From Deltaproteobacteria bacterium (GTDB lineage: Bacteria; JADJOY01): a stretch of DNA of 64,000 bases. The stretch's first letter is position 1. Each line of letters starts with the position of its first letter. Below the pieces are notes generated by a model, which had not been told where the DNA came from, searched no databases, and was given only the letters and a program-made list of their open reading frames with translations. Positions 63,808-64,000 of this stretch are shown here, piece by piece. The stretch is taken from NCBI GenBank assembly GCA_016713535.1, contig JADJOY010000040.1, forward strand, positions 36,281-100,280, read 5' to 3'. Made by a program: the position numbers and the translations under genes.

Positions 63808-64000
63808 CGGCGGTCTCCTGGAGGACGGGCCGAAGCGATGTCGCGCAAGCATCGTGCCGGTGCCTGTGCTGGTCGCCCCACGCGGGCGAGACCACTCGGA
63901 AAAGCGCGCAATTGCGGAGGTCCGGATGGGTCCGCAGCAGCACCCGTCGGAAGCACGCTGTGGTGGGGTTCGCGGCTGGACACGCTCGACCGGATCGGCG
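63808..64000. other. Upstream region of the Mla-like operon, no gene seen
   Basis: 193 bases to the right edge, G+C-rich. It should hold the promoter of the operon, but no confident -35/-10 or operator is visible. A GCCCC-ACGC-GGGCGA string recalls the CCC-N4-GGG core but lacks the GGGYAG half. Confidence 0.35.

Noticed and set aside
1-64000. tRNA, rRNA, CRISPR, insertion sequence or prophage signals
   Set aside because: I looked for CCA-ended cloverleaf patterns, regular short repeats, transposase motifs and integrase motifs and saw none that hold up.

Overview
The window is G+C-rich (roughly two thirds or more) and almost fully coding. It comes from a Gram-negative bacterium: it has an RND efflux operon, an Mla-type lipid transport operon, outer-membrane beta-barrels, at least fourteen lipoboxes and a periplasmic NrfHA nitrite reductase. 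The gene content (DUF3300/DUF2950, SYLF, DUF4136-type lipoproteins, a group III phosphofructokinase) would fit a deltaproteobacterial-like lineage such as Myxococcota, Desulfobacterota or Binatota. That placement is inference. No tRNA, rRNA, CRISPR array, transposase or attachment site was seen.

Layout. 1-869: start of a SulP anion transporter. 1119-11238: a secreted protein, then a carbohydrate cluster of phosphofructokinase, an ABC-D type transporter with a degenerate ATPase, a GH94 phosphorylase and a large (alpha/alpha)6 glycosidase-like protein. 11265-13451: a lytic transglycosylase and a cytidylate-kinase-like protein. 13661-18067: envelope genes (small periplasmic protein, Omp85-like barrel, DUF3300, DUF2950). 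18135-23140: sulfatase, class III nucleotide cyclase, M48 lipoprotein protease, SYLF protein. 23416-35541: a long run of lipoproteins and outer-membrane proteins. 35627-37168: ion channel and YHS-domain protein. 37231-43053: RND tripartite pump. 43272-46067: small lipoproteins, glycine-zipper protein, DUF2254. 46369-49354: a histidine kinase, a FixJ-like regulator and a lone receiver. 49562-55711: methyltransferase, LuxR-type regulator, LolA-like lipoprotein, TorF-like porin, HugZ-like and NYN proteins. 55732-57832: nrfHA. 58614-59534: Dyp peroxidase. 59657-63807: Mla-type operon.

Two observations run across the window. First, an inverted repeat NNNCCC-N4-GGGYAG or a near match stands upstream of seven transcription units, nearly all encoding envelope proteins, one DUF2254 and one the lone receiver. 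It is oriented the same way relative to the downstream gene in each case, usually 60-150 bases before the start. This suggests an envelope regulon, perhaps run by the two-component genes at 46369-49354. Second, about twenty genes are broken by single-base gains or losses, mostly in short C or G runs. Restoring one base each time recovers a normal family sequence. This pattern points to uncorrected sequencing indels rather than true pseudogenes, although the MlaD-like gene (a nonsense codon plus several frame changes) could be genuinely dead. Broken genes are given with their restored extents.
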